DNA from: Tenacibaculum singaporense
GTDB lineage: Bacteria; Bacteroidota; Bacteroidia; Flavobacteriales; Flavobacteriaceae
DNA length: 64,000 nucleotides
NCBI RefSeq assembly: GCF_003867015.1
Contig: NZ_CP032548.1
Coordinates: 2,423,001 to 2,487,000 of the forward strand
Direction of reading: 5' to 3'
Part shown: positions 45,773 through 54,327 of the stretch, piece by piece
Position numbering within the stretch: the first letter of the stretch is position 1
How the letters are laid out: each line of letters begins with the position of its first letter
Made by a program: the position numbers and the translations under genes
The notes under the pieces: generated by a model
Databases searched by the model: none
Seen by the model: the letters and a program-made list of their open reading frames with translations, nothing else
Told to the model about the DNA's origin: nothing

Positions 45773-46768
45773 ATGGATTCACTTACACAAATTGTTCTTG
45801 GTGCTGCAGTTGGAGAGGCTGTATTAGGGAAAAAAGTTGGTAATAAAGTAATGCTTTATGGTGCTATCGCTGGTACTATACCTGATTTGGATGTGTATAT
45901 TGGTAAGTTTTTCGACACTGTTACAGCGCTTGAAATACACAGAGGTTTTACACACTCTGTTTTTTTTGCAATTGTTTTTGGATGGATTTTTGGGTGGCTA
46001 ATTTCGTTGTATGAAAAAAATGCCTCCACTAAAGAATGGGCAAAGCTTATGTTTTGGGGATTCTTAACACATCCTATTCTCGATGCTCATACTACTTGGG
46101 GTACCCAACTTTTTTGGCCTTTGGACATACGGTTAGCCTTCAAAAATATTTTTGTTATCGATCCACTATATACAATACCTTTTTTAGTGTTTTTATTAAT
46201 GACAATGTTTCAACCTAAAGAGTCTAAAAAAAGAAGAAAGTATAACAACCTCGGACTTATAGTAAGTAGTTCTTATATGGTAATTACCATTATTATCAAG
46301 GGGGTTACTTATGCTAAATTTACACATGCTTTAAAAGAACAAGGAATAGCTTATAAAGAAATAGAAACCAAACCTACACCTTTTAACACCATTTTATGGT
46401 CTGCTAATGTTGAAACAGATAATGCTTACCTAATTGGATACTATTCTTTTTTTGATACCAAACCTATCGAGTTTTATTCCTACCCTAAAAACCATCATTT
46501 ATTAGAAGCTTACAAAGACGATATCACAGTAAAACGGCTTATTAAAATTACCAAAGGTTGGTATACTATTTCAGAAAAAAACAATGCTCTTTACTTAAAT
46601 GATTTGCGTTTCGGACTACTAAGTGTAGCACCTAACTTTCAACAGTTTGCATTTAGCTTTGAAATAGTTAAAAAACATGATAAAACTATTATAAATGAAG
46701 TTCCTAGGAATCGTGAAAAAGCTAAGCAATTATTAAAAGATCTTTGGGTAAGAATTCAGGGAAATTAA
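45773..46768 (+). CDS. YdjM-like membrane-bound metal-dependent hydrolase
   Basis: A 331-residue inner membrane protein of the YdjM (LexA-regulated, DUF457) family. It starts with MDSLTQIVLGAAVGEAVLG and has the metal-site signature AGTIPDLDVYIGKF, then EIHRGFTHSVFFAIVFGW and GFLTHPILDAHTTWGTQL, supplying Asp, His, His and Asp ligands. About four membrane segments in the first 190 residues precede a soluble C-terminal domain of about 140 residues. The family is thought to be hydrolytic (phospholipase-C-like), but the substrate is unknown. Confidence 0.87.
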   Translation: MDSLTQIVLGAAVGEAVLGKKVGNKVMLYGAIAGTIPDLDVYIGKFFDTVTALEIHRGFTHSVFFAIVFGWIFGWLISLYEKNASTKEWAKLMFWGFLTHPILDAHTTWGTQLFWPLDIRLAFKNIFVIDPLYTIPFLVFLLMTMFQPKESKKRRKYNNLGLIVSSSYMVITIIIKGVTYAKFTHALKEQGIAYKEIETKPTPFNTILWSANVETDNAYLIGYYSFFDTKPIEFYSYPKNHHLLEAYKDDITVKRLIKITKGWYTISEKNNALYLNDLRFGLLSVAPNFQQFAFSFEIVKKHDKTIINEVPRNREKAKQLLKDLWVRIQGN

Positions 46769-46799
46769 TTGAAAAATCACTATATATGTAGTAAATTTG
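46769..46799 (+). promoter_or_regulatory. Promoter of the tandem membrane protein pair
   Basis: TTG at 46769-46771, 20-base spacer, TAAATTTG at 46792-46799: exact Bacteroidota consensus. It lies 31 bases before the TTG start of the next gene and overlaps the end of the YdjM-like gene region. Confidence 0.7.
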
Positions 46800-46830
46800 T
46801 AGTTCTATTATAAAGTAGCGCTACTCAGGT

Positions 46831-47382
46831 TTGAGACATAAATATTTTCATTTTTTTTCAATCATTTTTTTAGTTCTTACTCAATTCGCATTTATTACTG
46901 CGTTATTGCTAGAGCACAAAAATATTTTTACGGTAATATTTTTAACAACACTTATTACTACTCTCATAATTTACACCTACATAAAATTCTTTAGAATTAA
47001 AGAAGTAGATTTTGAACCTTTCTATGTAATGATTTTTGTTATAGCTGGTGCTCTGCTTACAAATTACCTGCACCTATTTACTAGCTTGAATTCTGTTTTG
47101 GCGGCAGCACTTATTGGAACAATTGCTTCTTTTTTACCTAATGTAAACAAAAAGTCACAGGTTTTACAAAATATTCCCAATGCTATGTATTGTAGTTGTT
47201 TTGTAGGAATGTCGCAAAAACACGTTGCTATTGATTATAGCTTTATAATTATTGCAGGTATAATAGCTGGTATTTTTTATATGTTTTCAAAAAATCTGTT
47301 TCATGGGGTCGGTGGTAAACTAGGTACTCTTGCTTTTGGTAGTGTTGTTATTTCCTCTTTATTACTTTTAATTATCTCATAA
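46831..47382 (+). CDS. Integral membrane protein, paralog 1 of tandem pair
   Basis: A 183-residue protein with about five or six membrane segments. The start is TTG at 46831; an in-frame stop lies 15 bases upstream and the next ATG would remove two membrane segments. The C-terminal half (about 95-183) resembles the next protein: both contain 'SCFVGM/ASFVGM', 'IIIAGIIAGIFYMFSKNLF' versus 'IVFAGIIFGFIYTVSPTFF' and 'GVGGKLGTLAFG' versus 'GYGGALGTAACI'. Unknown family. The stop overlaps the following ATG by one base (TAATG), so the two are probably subunits of one complex. Confidence 0.78.
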   Translation: MRHKYFHFFSIIFLVLTQFAFITALLLEHKNIFTVIFLTTLITTLIIYTYIKFFRIKEVDFEPFYVMIFVIAGALLTNYLHLFTSLNSVLAAALIGTIASFLPNVNKKSQVLQNIPNAMYCSCFVGMSQKHVAIDYSFIIIAGIIAGIFYMFSKNLFHGVGGKLGTLAFGSVVISSLLLLIIS

Positions 47383-47813
47383 TGCTTACTATTTTACCAA
47401 TCTACTTAACAAGTGTTCTTGGGGCTTTTCTAACTTTTTTAGTCAGTACTAAATATAAACAAGGCCCTGTTAGAGCTTCTGCCCTACTCACTCTTTTTGT
47501 TGCAAGTACATGTTCTCTTTTTTCTGAAGATATAGCCAATCAAATTCCTTGGGTGTTTTTTGGTGCCTCTTTTGTTGGTATGACATCTAGCAAACTTACT
47601 CGTAACTATACTTCAATTGTTTTCGCTGGAATTATTTTTGGTTTTATTTATACAGTTAGCCCTACTTTTTTCAATGGTTATGGAGGCGCATTAGGAACGG
47701 CTGCTTGTATATCTATTTTAGTTATTATTGGACTAAATAACCTTATTAGACATTCAAAAATTTCAAAAAAGAAAAAGATTTTACTTCAAAAAATATCTAA
47801 AACTTCTTCTTAA
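47382..47813 (+). CDS. Integral membrane protein, paralog 2 of tandem pair
   Basis: A 143-residue protein with about four membrane segments and a basic C-terminal tail (SKKKKILLQKISK). Homologous to the C-terminal half of the preceding protein in the same order of motifs: FVGM, AGII-G-Y, F-GYGGALGT. Direct 1-base overlap of stop and start. The pair looks like the product of a gene duplication that was kept side by side. Function unknown; similar small pairs can form channels, but nothing here shows transport. Confidence 0.78.
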   Translation: MLTILPIYLTSVLGAFLTFLVSTKYKQGPVRASALLTLFVASTCSLFSEDIANQIPWVFFGASFVGMTSSKLTRNYTSIVFAGIIFGFIYTVSPTFFNGYGGALGTAACISILVIIGLNNLIRHSKISKKKKILLQKISKTSS

Positions 47814-47956
47814 ACACAGCTTTACTACTAAAAAACAAACACTTACACTTGTATTTGATTTTATAATTAATAAAGCTCAAAAAATTAAGTTAAATTAAGT
47901 TTTGTAAACAGTTTATTCCCGAATTTTGTTATCTCAAAAAAATTAAAATCTTATCT

Positions 47957-48853
47957 ATGAAACGTTATTTAAAACCTTTAAGTTTTATTCTTATATCATA
48001 TTGCCTTTTTATTTCATGTTCTAGTGATGATAATATTGAAGAGCAAAAATATTTAAACATTCCCGATGCACAATTTGAGACCAAACTAATCAATCTGGGG
48101 ATAGATTCAGATGGTATTGTCAATCAACAACTATTAAAAAGTGACGCATTAGGAATTATCAGCCTTGATTTAAACTCATCTAATGATGGTATAATTACAA
48201 ACCTAACAGGTATTGAAGGATTTACTAATCTGAAAAGATTATATGCCACAGGAAACAATTTAACCACTGTAGACTTGAGGTTTAATAAACGGTTAGATAC
48301 ATTGGTACTTGCTGGGAATTTGCTTAAAAATATTGACTTGAGTAACAATACAGAGTTAATCAAGTTGGACCTAGATGTAAATGAATTGGGTAGTATTACT
48401 GGATTAAAAAATGCCACGAATCTAAAATCGTTAAGTCTATACTATAATTTATTAGAAACGTTAAGTATTGATAATCCCAATTTAGAAACTTTAAATGTTA
48501 GAGATAACTCCCTAGTGTCTTTAGATGTAAAAAAAGCAGTAAACTTAAAAACCATTTTGGCGCAAAATAATAAGATTTTAGAAGTAGATTTTACCACTAA
48601 TAAAGCTTTAGAAGTTTTAGCTTTATCTGATAACAAGCTTCAAAATATCGACTTAAAATCTAACAATAATATTGAAGTATTGTATTGTTCTAGTAATTTA
48701 CTTACATCACTCGATATAAGCGGGTTGTTGAATTTGGATCGCTTAACTGTTAATGCTAATCCTAACTTATTCTGCATTAAGATTCATAATGGTCAAAATA
48801 TCCCTATGTTTTCTAAATCTGACTACCAAGAATTTAACACTAGCTGTGATTAA
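47957..48853 (+). CDS. Leucine-rich-repeat surface lipoprotein
   Basis: A 298-residue lipoprotein with signal FILISYCLFISC, Cys at about residue 21, and SSDDNIEE after it; this Ser/Asp-rich start resembles the Flavobacteriia surface lipoprotein signal. Residues about 35-290 are leucine-rich repeats with about 21-residue periods of the type NLKRLYATGNNLTTVDLRFN and LDTLVLAGNLLKNIDLSNN, internalin-like. The end has cysteine pair (LFCIKIHNGQ, NTSCD) capping the solenoid. Probable role: surface binding of peptides or glycans. No T9SS sorting domain is needed for a lipoprotein. Confidence 0.85.
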   Translation: MKRYLKPLSFILISYCLFISCSSDDNIEEQKYLNIPDAQFETKLINLGIDSDGIVNQQLLKSDALGIISLDLNSSNDGIITNLTGIEGFTNLKRLYATGNNLTTVDLRFNKRLDTLVLAGNLLKNIDLSNNTELIKLDLDVNELGSITGLKNATNLKSLSLYYNLLETLSIDNPNLETLNVRDNSLVSLDVKKAVNLKTILAQNNKILEVDFTTNKALEVLALSDNKLQNIDLKSNNNIEVLYCSSNLLTSLDISGLLNLDRLTVNANPNLFCIKIHNGQNIPMFSKSDYQEFNTSCD

Positions 48854-48908
48854 TAAAATTTTATGATAATAATGTCATAACCTTTTCCCTTTTTTTAATT
48901 TTTGCCTT

Positions 48909-49006
48909 AAAGATATAATGATAGAGGTCTAATAGTCATAAAAAACTACTATTTCTCCTTTAAAAAAATTAGAACACCTATTAATTAGCCTTCTATCATT
49001 ATCTTT
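48909..49006. terminator. Long imperfect inverted repeat between convergent genes
   Basis: Arms AAAGATATAATGATAGAGG (48909-48927) and the near complement ending in CTATCATTATCTTT (48993-49006), followed by T-runs. It lies between the convergent LRR lipoprotein and barrel genes and may terminate in both directions. Arms are about 50 bases apart, so this is a guess. Confidence 0.4.
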
Positions 49007-49074
49007 TTTTATTGGTGATCAAAAGTATATTCTCAAATCAATACTTTTAATCTAAATTGCTTTCATTTTACACT

Positions 49075-51453
49075 TTATTCACTTAGTGTATGAAACATTT
49101 TGGCAAAAGCTATTTCAAGAAAAATAGAAACTTCCATTTTTGTTCTACCCTCTTCTAGCATTGTTAAAATAGTATTTATGTGTGTATCCTTGAATTTATA
49201 AAAGTCTCCATCTTCTTTGTACAAATCTTCCTTCTTTAAATTTTCTAACTGCTCTAGCATATACTTATTTGCTTTGTATGCTGACTTTCTTTTTTCTAAA
49301 AACAATTGCATCTTTTTACTATCTTTTCTGCTTGATTTATTATACATGGATAAAGCTGTTTTATATTTCTGCTCTACCGACCATTCTACCCTTTTAGCAT
49401 CACGGTACAACTTCTCAAGTCCTTTAAAAGCTAATTCATAATATGTATTTATATAGTCTTGATTATTATGTAAATGATTTAAATACTCAATTGCCTTTTT
49501 CTTATACTTATTTTTAGATTTTAGCTCAGCATCTTTTAACTCTTGTTCTAAAACTAAAAGTTTATCTGCTATTTTATTTACTTTTTTTATCTCCTCAAAC
49601 CTTTTTGCCTTTCCTATAATTAATACCTCTGGAGTTATTTCATTAGGCTCTCCTGTAAATGTATGTTCCTTATAAGAAAAACTAAACTCCCCTCGAACTC
49701 TCTCTACTTTTGCTTTCTTTTTTGCAGATAAGTCAAAAGCATAATTGTAACCGAAAGTAACTGTTAAGTCTTGGGTATTCTTTAAAGAAGTATTTCTAAA
49801 TAATTGAATAGCACTTAAATTAAAATTATGCTTTTCTCTATATACATAATTTGCATTCAATCTAAAGTTTGTTGCACTTGCCTTATTTGTTTTGTTATTA
49901 TTTTGATTATAAGAAGTACTCAGTGTTGTGTTTAATTTATCTTTTAGAAATTTTTTGTTAACTGCTACTGTTGGTCCCCATGTATAGGATTCATCTCTTC
50001 CAATAGTATTATAAGTAGTATTTAAAGCAGATGTTATATTAATTTTTCTTTGTGGTAATCCTAATGTATAGGAAGTATTAAAATTATGAAATGTTGAACC
50101 ATTACCTATACGTACAATTCCATTTTCAGCATTAGCTACTGTCGCTAATGAATAATTTGTATTTAGGTTTTGTCTTCTTGTTTTACTGTTTTCTAAAATA
50201 TAACTTACATTAACGTTGGCATTTTGAGATAACTGCTTATAATTAAATCGTTCTTCTTGATTATCTAACAAATTATCATCATTTATAATCTCAAACTGAT
50301 CTAGCTTATTATTTGTATAGGTAGAAAAGTTAGAATAGCTTCCTGTTATATTTACTTTTTTACTCATAGTAAATGTTGCATTAACACTTCCAACTGTTCT
50401 ACTAGTATTGGTCTCTTTTTGATTGGCTAAATCATCTCGTTGGTATCCTATATTAAACCCTAAACTTATTTTATTATTAAATAAAGTGGTATTACCATTC
50501 AGTGTAATATTTTCAAAATCATTATTAAAATAATAAGCTCCTAATGTTTGATATCCTGGGTCTATACGCTCATAGCCTACTCCAAATCTATATTTATCAA
50601 AGCTATATTCCATTTCTGTTTTAAATGCTTTGTAATGTTCTGTTGAAGCTCTATTGTTGAATAATAAACCTGCTACTCCGTTACTATGACTTACTTTTTC
50701 TGCTCTAAGATCTTGTGTAATAGCCGTTGAAGCGTACTCTCCTTTAAAACGAAGTCCATCTATTACAGTTACAGTTCCTGACATGCTTAGCACCAGGTTT
50801 TCTTTTGGTAACACCTTTTTTTCTTCTGGTACTGCACTTATTGAGTTTATCTTGTCTTTTGCATAAAAACCAATTAATTCTAAGCTATATTTTTCTTTTT
50901 TAAACCCTACTTTAGCTCCATATCCCATTCGTTTAAAAGCAGGTTGTGTTCTGTTGTCATCTGAATCTTCAGTAGCTTTTAATAATCGACCATACATTGC
51001 TGAAAAAGTAAAACTTCCTTTAGGAGTTAAATCAACTCCACCTCCAGTAAATTGGTGTCCTGCCAACGTATATGGAGAAAAACTCATACTTACATCTCCA
51101 ATATGGGCTTGTATCCATCTATATTTAGGGTGCAGACTCAAACGATTAAAACTAAATGGTAATTGATATTCTAAATCGCCTCCTTGATTAGAAAAGCTAT
51201 AGCTTACAGGAATTGAAAATTCATAAATATTAAAATTTAAGCTTCCTTGTAAAAAATAGGTAAATGGTGCTCTTGCACTATTTTGATTGGATGAATAAAA
51301 CACAGAGTTAGCAGCGATATTTCCGCTAACTTTAAATGGTTTTCCTCTTCCTATATTCTCAAAATCTAATTGTTGTCCTACTATACTTTCAGCAAAAAAT
51401 ATGCTTAAAATAAACACTACTACTTTTAGTGTTTGCCCCCTCATTGTAATCAT
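49075..51453 (-). CDS. Outer membrane beta-barrel protein with helical C-terminal tail
   Basis: A 792-residue protein with signal peptide (VVVFILSIFFAESIVGQQ). Residues about 25-610 show a regular alternation of amphipathic beta strands as in large outer membrane barrels: RFGVGYERIDPGYQTLGAYY, LNGNTTLFNNKISLGFNIGY, LNTTLSTSYNQNNNK. Residues about 620-792 are a charged helical, coiled-coil region (KVNKIADKLLVLEQELKDAE). This combination of barrel plus helices is unusual and could span the outer membrane into the periplasm. It is the last gene of the minus-strand exoprotein operon, 19 bases after the paralog gene. Possible role: pore or anchor for the surface complex (inference). Confidence 0.78.
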   Translation of the reverse strand: MITMRGQTLKVVVFILSIFFAESIVGQQLDFENIGRGKPFKVSGNIAANSVFYSSNQNSARAPFTYFLQGSLNFNIYEFSIPVSYSFSNQGGDLEYQLPFSFNRLSLHPKYRWIQAHIGDVSMSFSPYTLAGHQFTGGGVDLTPKGSFTFSAMYGRLLKATEDSDDNRTQPAFKRMGYGAKVGFKKEKYSLELIGFYAKDKINSISAVPEEKKVLPKENLVLSMSGTVTVIDGLRFKGEYASTAITQDLRAEKVSHSNGVAGLLFNNRASTEHYKAFKTEMEYSFDKYRFGVGYERIDPGYQTLGAYYFNNDFENITLNGNTTLFNNKISLGFNIGYQRDDLANQKETNTSRTVGSVNATFTMSKKVNITGSYSNFSTYTNNKLDQFEIINDDNLLDNQEERFNYKQLSQNANVNVSYILENSKTRRQNLNTNYSLATVANAENGIVRIGNGSTFHNFNTSYTLGLPQRKINITSALNTTYNTIGRDESYTWGPTVAVNKKFLKDKLNTTLSTSYNQNNNKTNKASATNFRLNANYVYREKHNFNLSAIQLFRNTSLKNTQDLTVTFGYNYAFDLSAKKKAKVERVRGEFSFSYKEHTFTGEPNEITPEVLIIGKAKRFEEIKKVNKIADKLLVLEQELKDAELKSKNKYKKKAIEYLNHLHNNQDYINTYYELAFKGLEKLYRDAKRVEWSVEQKYKTALSMYNKSSRKDSKKMQLFLEKRKSAYKANKYMLEQLENLKKEDLYKEDGDFYKFKDTHINTILTMLEEGRTKMEVSIFLEIAFAKMFHTLSE

Positions 51454-51472
51454 TAAAATATTCTTTTCTTTT

Positions 51473-52921
51473 TTATAACTGTTTTGCTAAACACTTTTTT
51501 GAGTCTCTAACTTTTACGCTGTATGCCCCTTTATTTAACTTATTTATTCTTGTTGTCTGTGCATTGGTAAACGGAAACCAAGTTTCGTCCTCCACATTAC
51601 TACCGGTATAGTCTACCCAACTGGTACCATTAAAAAACTGTATGACCCCATCCTTTGTTAATTGATATAAAAAAGTTCTACTACTTTCTCCTGTAGCACT
51701 AATATCTATATAGCCATCATTTACCTTGAAACAATTTTGATCTGCTGATCCTGTTACTTGGAAATCAACGGGCCTTGCAGGAGTAATCGTGAATGAATCA
51801 GAAAACTCAAGGCTTTTCCAAGTATCATCTGCCTCATCTATTCCTCCGGTACCTGTATGTGTTTGATATTTTACTCTATAGCTTCCAGCATCTAAAGGCT
51901 TATTCCATGTATAGCTATAGACTCCCGAATTATTGGTTAAAGTTGATGTATATTCTTGATCATAGATTAAACTATCATCAGTTCCATCGTACAAAGTCAT
52001 TACCAATTCTTCTGAGTTTAAATTTCTATTAAAATTTAAAGTAAAACCTCCATCTGCCTTATAATTACAACTTGAGCTTTGAGTTTTAACACTATCTAAT
52101 GTTGGAGACGGTCTCAATATATCTAATATTATAATCGACGATTCCACCGTAGGAGTTGTATGAGTATATGGAGTGGGCCAAATGGTAGAAGTGAGAGTAA
52201 CTACAGGAGGTATAAAAACCCTTTTTATTTTAATATTTTTTATTGTGTTAATATCAATCCAAACTTCATCTTTTAAAACTTCATCTATAGTAGCTTTCAT
52301 AGGAAAAATATTTTTAATTTCTTCTGGAAAATCTTTAAACCCGAAGTCTTTATCTGTTTGATATTGCCATTTTACATATGGAATTTTAGCTTCAGGAATA
52401 TTAAAATTATTTACCGAAGATGTAAATATTTTATCACTCAATACTCTTTCTCTATCTAAACCTTCTGGTTGTACATATTTAGGTAAGATAACAGCTGATT
52501 GATGTAACAATCTATCTTCATTATGTATATTGGTTGTCTTAAGTGGATAACAATAATCAAGAGTTACAACATTACCTACTCTACCTATAAATATCATTTG
52601 CATTTTTTGGAAGATAAAACTTCCTTCTTCTGAACATGCAGCTCCACAACCTGGAACCCCATCTTTAGATAATTTATAATTTCCTGAAATATTACTTTTA
52701 TTAGAGGATAAAGTATAAATACCTGTATCAAATATTTTTTTATTGGGATATAAAACACTATTTACATCATTATAATGAATAAAAAAATGCTGTCTTGTTA
52801 CGCAAAAGCTATAATCATATACATTAGTAAAGCTCCCATCACCAGATACCCAAAGTTCATACTCTTGCCCAAACCCTAAAAAACTACACAAAAATAGTAG
52901 TATAAATAATCTCTTTTTCAT
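51473..52921 (-). CDS. Secreted protein with SprB-like C-terminal repeat, paralog A
   Basis: A 482-residue protein with signal peptide (LFILLFLCSFLGFG). The first about 250 residues are unknown beta-rich material with several cysteines (DGVPGCGAACSEEG). Residues about 270-380 contain an Ig-like domain (CNYKADGGFTLNFNRNLNSEEL). The last about 100 residues hold a SprB-repeat-like segment, 'ADQNCFKVNDGYIDISATGE ... TFLYQLTKDGVIQFFNGTSWVxYxGS', ending KCLAKQL. That tail is almost identical to the next upstream gene's. No T9SS sorting domain, so display of this protein must rely on partners. Twelve bases separate it from the paralog. Confidence 0.78.
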   Translation of the reverse strand: MKKRLFILLFLCSFLGFGQEYELWVSGDGSFTNVYDYSFCVTRQHFFIHYNDVNSVLYPNKKIFDTGIYTLSSNKSNISGNYKLSKDGVPGCGAACSEEGSFIFQKMQMIFIGRVGNVVTLDYCYPLKTTNIHNEDRLLHQSAVILPKYVQPEGLDRERVLSDKIFTSSVNNFNIPEAKIPYVKWQYQTDKDFGFKDFPEEIKNIFPMKATIDEVLKDEVWIDINTIKNIKIKRVFIPPVVTLTSTIWPTPYTHTTPTVESSIIILDILRPSPTLDSVKTQSSSCNYKADGGFTLNFNRNLNSEELVMTLYDGTDDSLIYDQEYTSTLTNNSGVYSYTWNKPLDAGSYRVKYQTHTGTGGIDEADDTWKSLEFSDSFTITPARPVDFQVTGSADQNCFKVNDGYIDISATGESSRTFLYQLTKDGVIQFFNGTSWVDYTGSNVEDETWFPFTNAQTTRINKLNKGAYSVKVRDSKKCLAKQL

Positions 52922-52933
52922 TTTTTCTCTTCC

Positions 52934-54313
52934 TTACTGTTTAGCTAAACATTTTTGTGAGTCTCTAACTTTTACGCTGTATGCTCCTTTATTTAAATTA
53001 CTTATTCTTGTTTTCTTTGCATTGGTAAACGTAAACCATGTTTCATTATCAATATCACTCCCTTCATATTTTACCCAACTAGTACCATTAAAAAACTGTA
53101 TGACTCCATCCTTTGTTAATTGATATAAAAAAGTTCTACCATCTTCTCCAGTGGCGCTAATATCTATATAGCCATCATTCACCTTAAAGCAGTTTTGGTC
53201 TGCAGAACCTGTTACTTGAAAACCAACTTTCGAAGGTTTACCTATTATGAATTCATCTGAAGGAACTATACTTGCCCAGGATCCATCCGTTGGGTTAATT
53301 CCTCCACTACCTTTTAAGGTTTGGTATTTTAACTGATATTTACCTGGTGCCAAATCTTTACTCCACAAATAACCAAAACTACCATCTGACATGGCTTGCA
53401 AATTCGTAATTTCTCTTTGTGGGTTCGTAGCCAAATCATACCCTGTAGTATACTCGTAATATAAAGTAGCAATTAACTTCTCATTAGCTACCAAATCTCT
53501 ATCAACACTAAACGCAAAACTACCATCTTCACTATAATTACAGCTTGTTGTAATTGAAGTAGGTTGTTGTACTAGCTCGGGTGAGCAAGGAATAATATTA
53601 TAAATTATAATGTTTGAATCCGATTCTATCCATTCAAATAACCCTGTAGTGATACTAACAATACCTTTAAAATATAAAGGACCTTCATATGATTGAGGTA
53701 TATTTATATCTTTTAAATCTAATATAACGCTATTACCACTAGTTGTAGATGTTGATAAAAAAGTTGGTTTATAGTTAATATTATCCAAACTATAATACCA
53801 AGAAATCGTCTGTTGTGGTATACAGCTATTAGAAGTTAAAGTTATACTCTCTTTTCTACAAAAAGTATTATTCGTAGAAACTTTCAATACATTATTGTTT
53901 GAAACCCTAACCGTTGTGCATGTTACTGATGGTTGGCCAAAAAGTCCTCCTGTTTTATTAACCTCACAATCTCCACTTCCAATAGTTATGTCATTATCAC
54001 AACGTGTACTACTTCCAGAAACACTCCATGAAGTTATAACTCGCGTTGGTCTTTGATCAAATACTTCATATGCAATATTTCCATCGAACACTTCTAAACC
54101 TGTAGTAGGAATAACTCTAGTTAAAATACCACTATCTTTTAATAAGGTATTACCATTGTACACTCTATAACGATATGTTTCAGTTTTTCCATTAAAAAAT
54201 AATCCCCCTGTAAACCCTGAACCAGGCCTTACAAATTGAAATGTATATTTTTTTTGAGCTTTTACACTCAAACTTACTATTAATAGAAGTACTAACAATA
54301 ATTTCTTTTTCAT
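52934..54313 (-). CDS. Secreted protein with SprB-like C-terminal repeat, paralog B
   Basis: A 459-residue protein with signal peptide (LLLVLLLIVSLSVKAQ). The N-terminal about 130 residues are unknown, with GSGFTGGLFFNGKTETYRYR at the start; a Cys-rich middle (SGSSTRCDNDITIGSGDCE) precedes an Ig-like domain homologous to paralog A (CNYSEDGSFAFSVDRDLVANE). The C-terminal about 100 residues are nearly identical to paralog A up to the end KCLAKQ. N-termini are very different, so after duplication the tail was conserved or homogenised, and the head diversified. No sorting domain. Confidence 0.78.
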   Translation of the reverse strand: MKKKLLLVLLLIVSLSVKAQKKYTFQFVRPGSGFTGGLFFNGKTETYRYRVYNGNTLLKDSGILTRVIPTTGLEVFDGNIAYEVFDQRPTRVITSWSVSGSSTRCDNDITIGSGDCEVNKTGGLFGQPSVTCTTVRVSNNNVLKVSTNNTFCRKESITLTSNSCIPQQTISWYYSLDNINYKPTFLSTSTTSGNSVILDLKDINIPQSYEGPLYFKGIVSITTGLFEWIESDSNIIIYNIIPCSPELVQQPTSITTSCNYSEDGSFAFSVDRDLVANEKLIATLYYEYTTGYDLATNPQREITNLQAMSDGSFGYLWSKDLAPGKYQLKYQTLKGSGGINPTDGSWASIVPSDEFIIGKPSKVGFQVTGSADQNCFKVNDGYIDISATGEDGRTFLYQLTKDGVIQFFNGTSWVKYEGSDIDNETWFTFTNAKKTRISNLNKGAYSVKVRDSQKCLAKQ

Positions 54314-54327
54314 TTTACTTATAGTAG

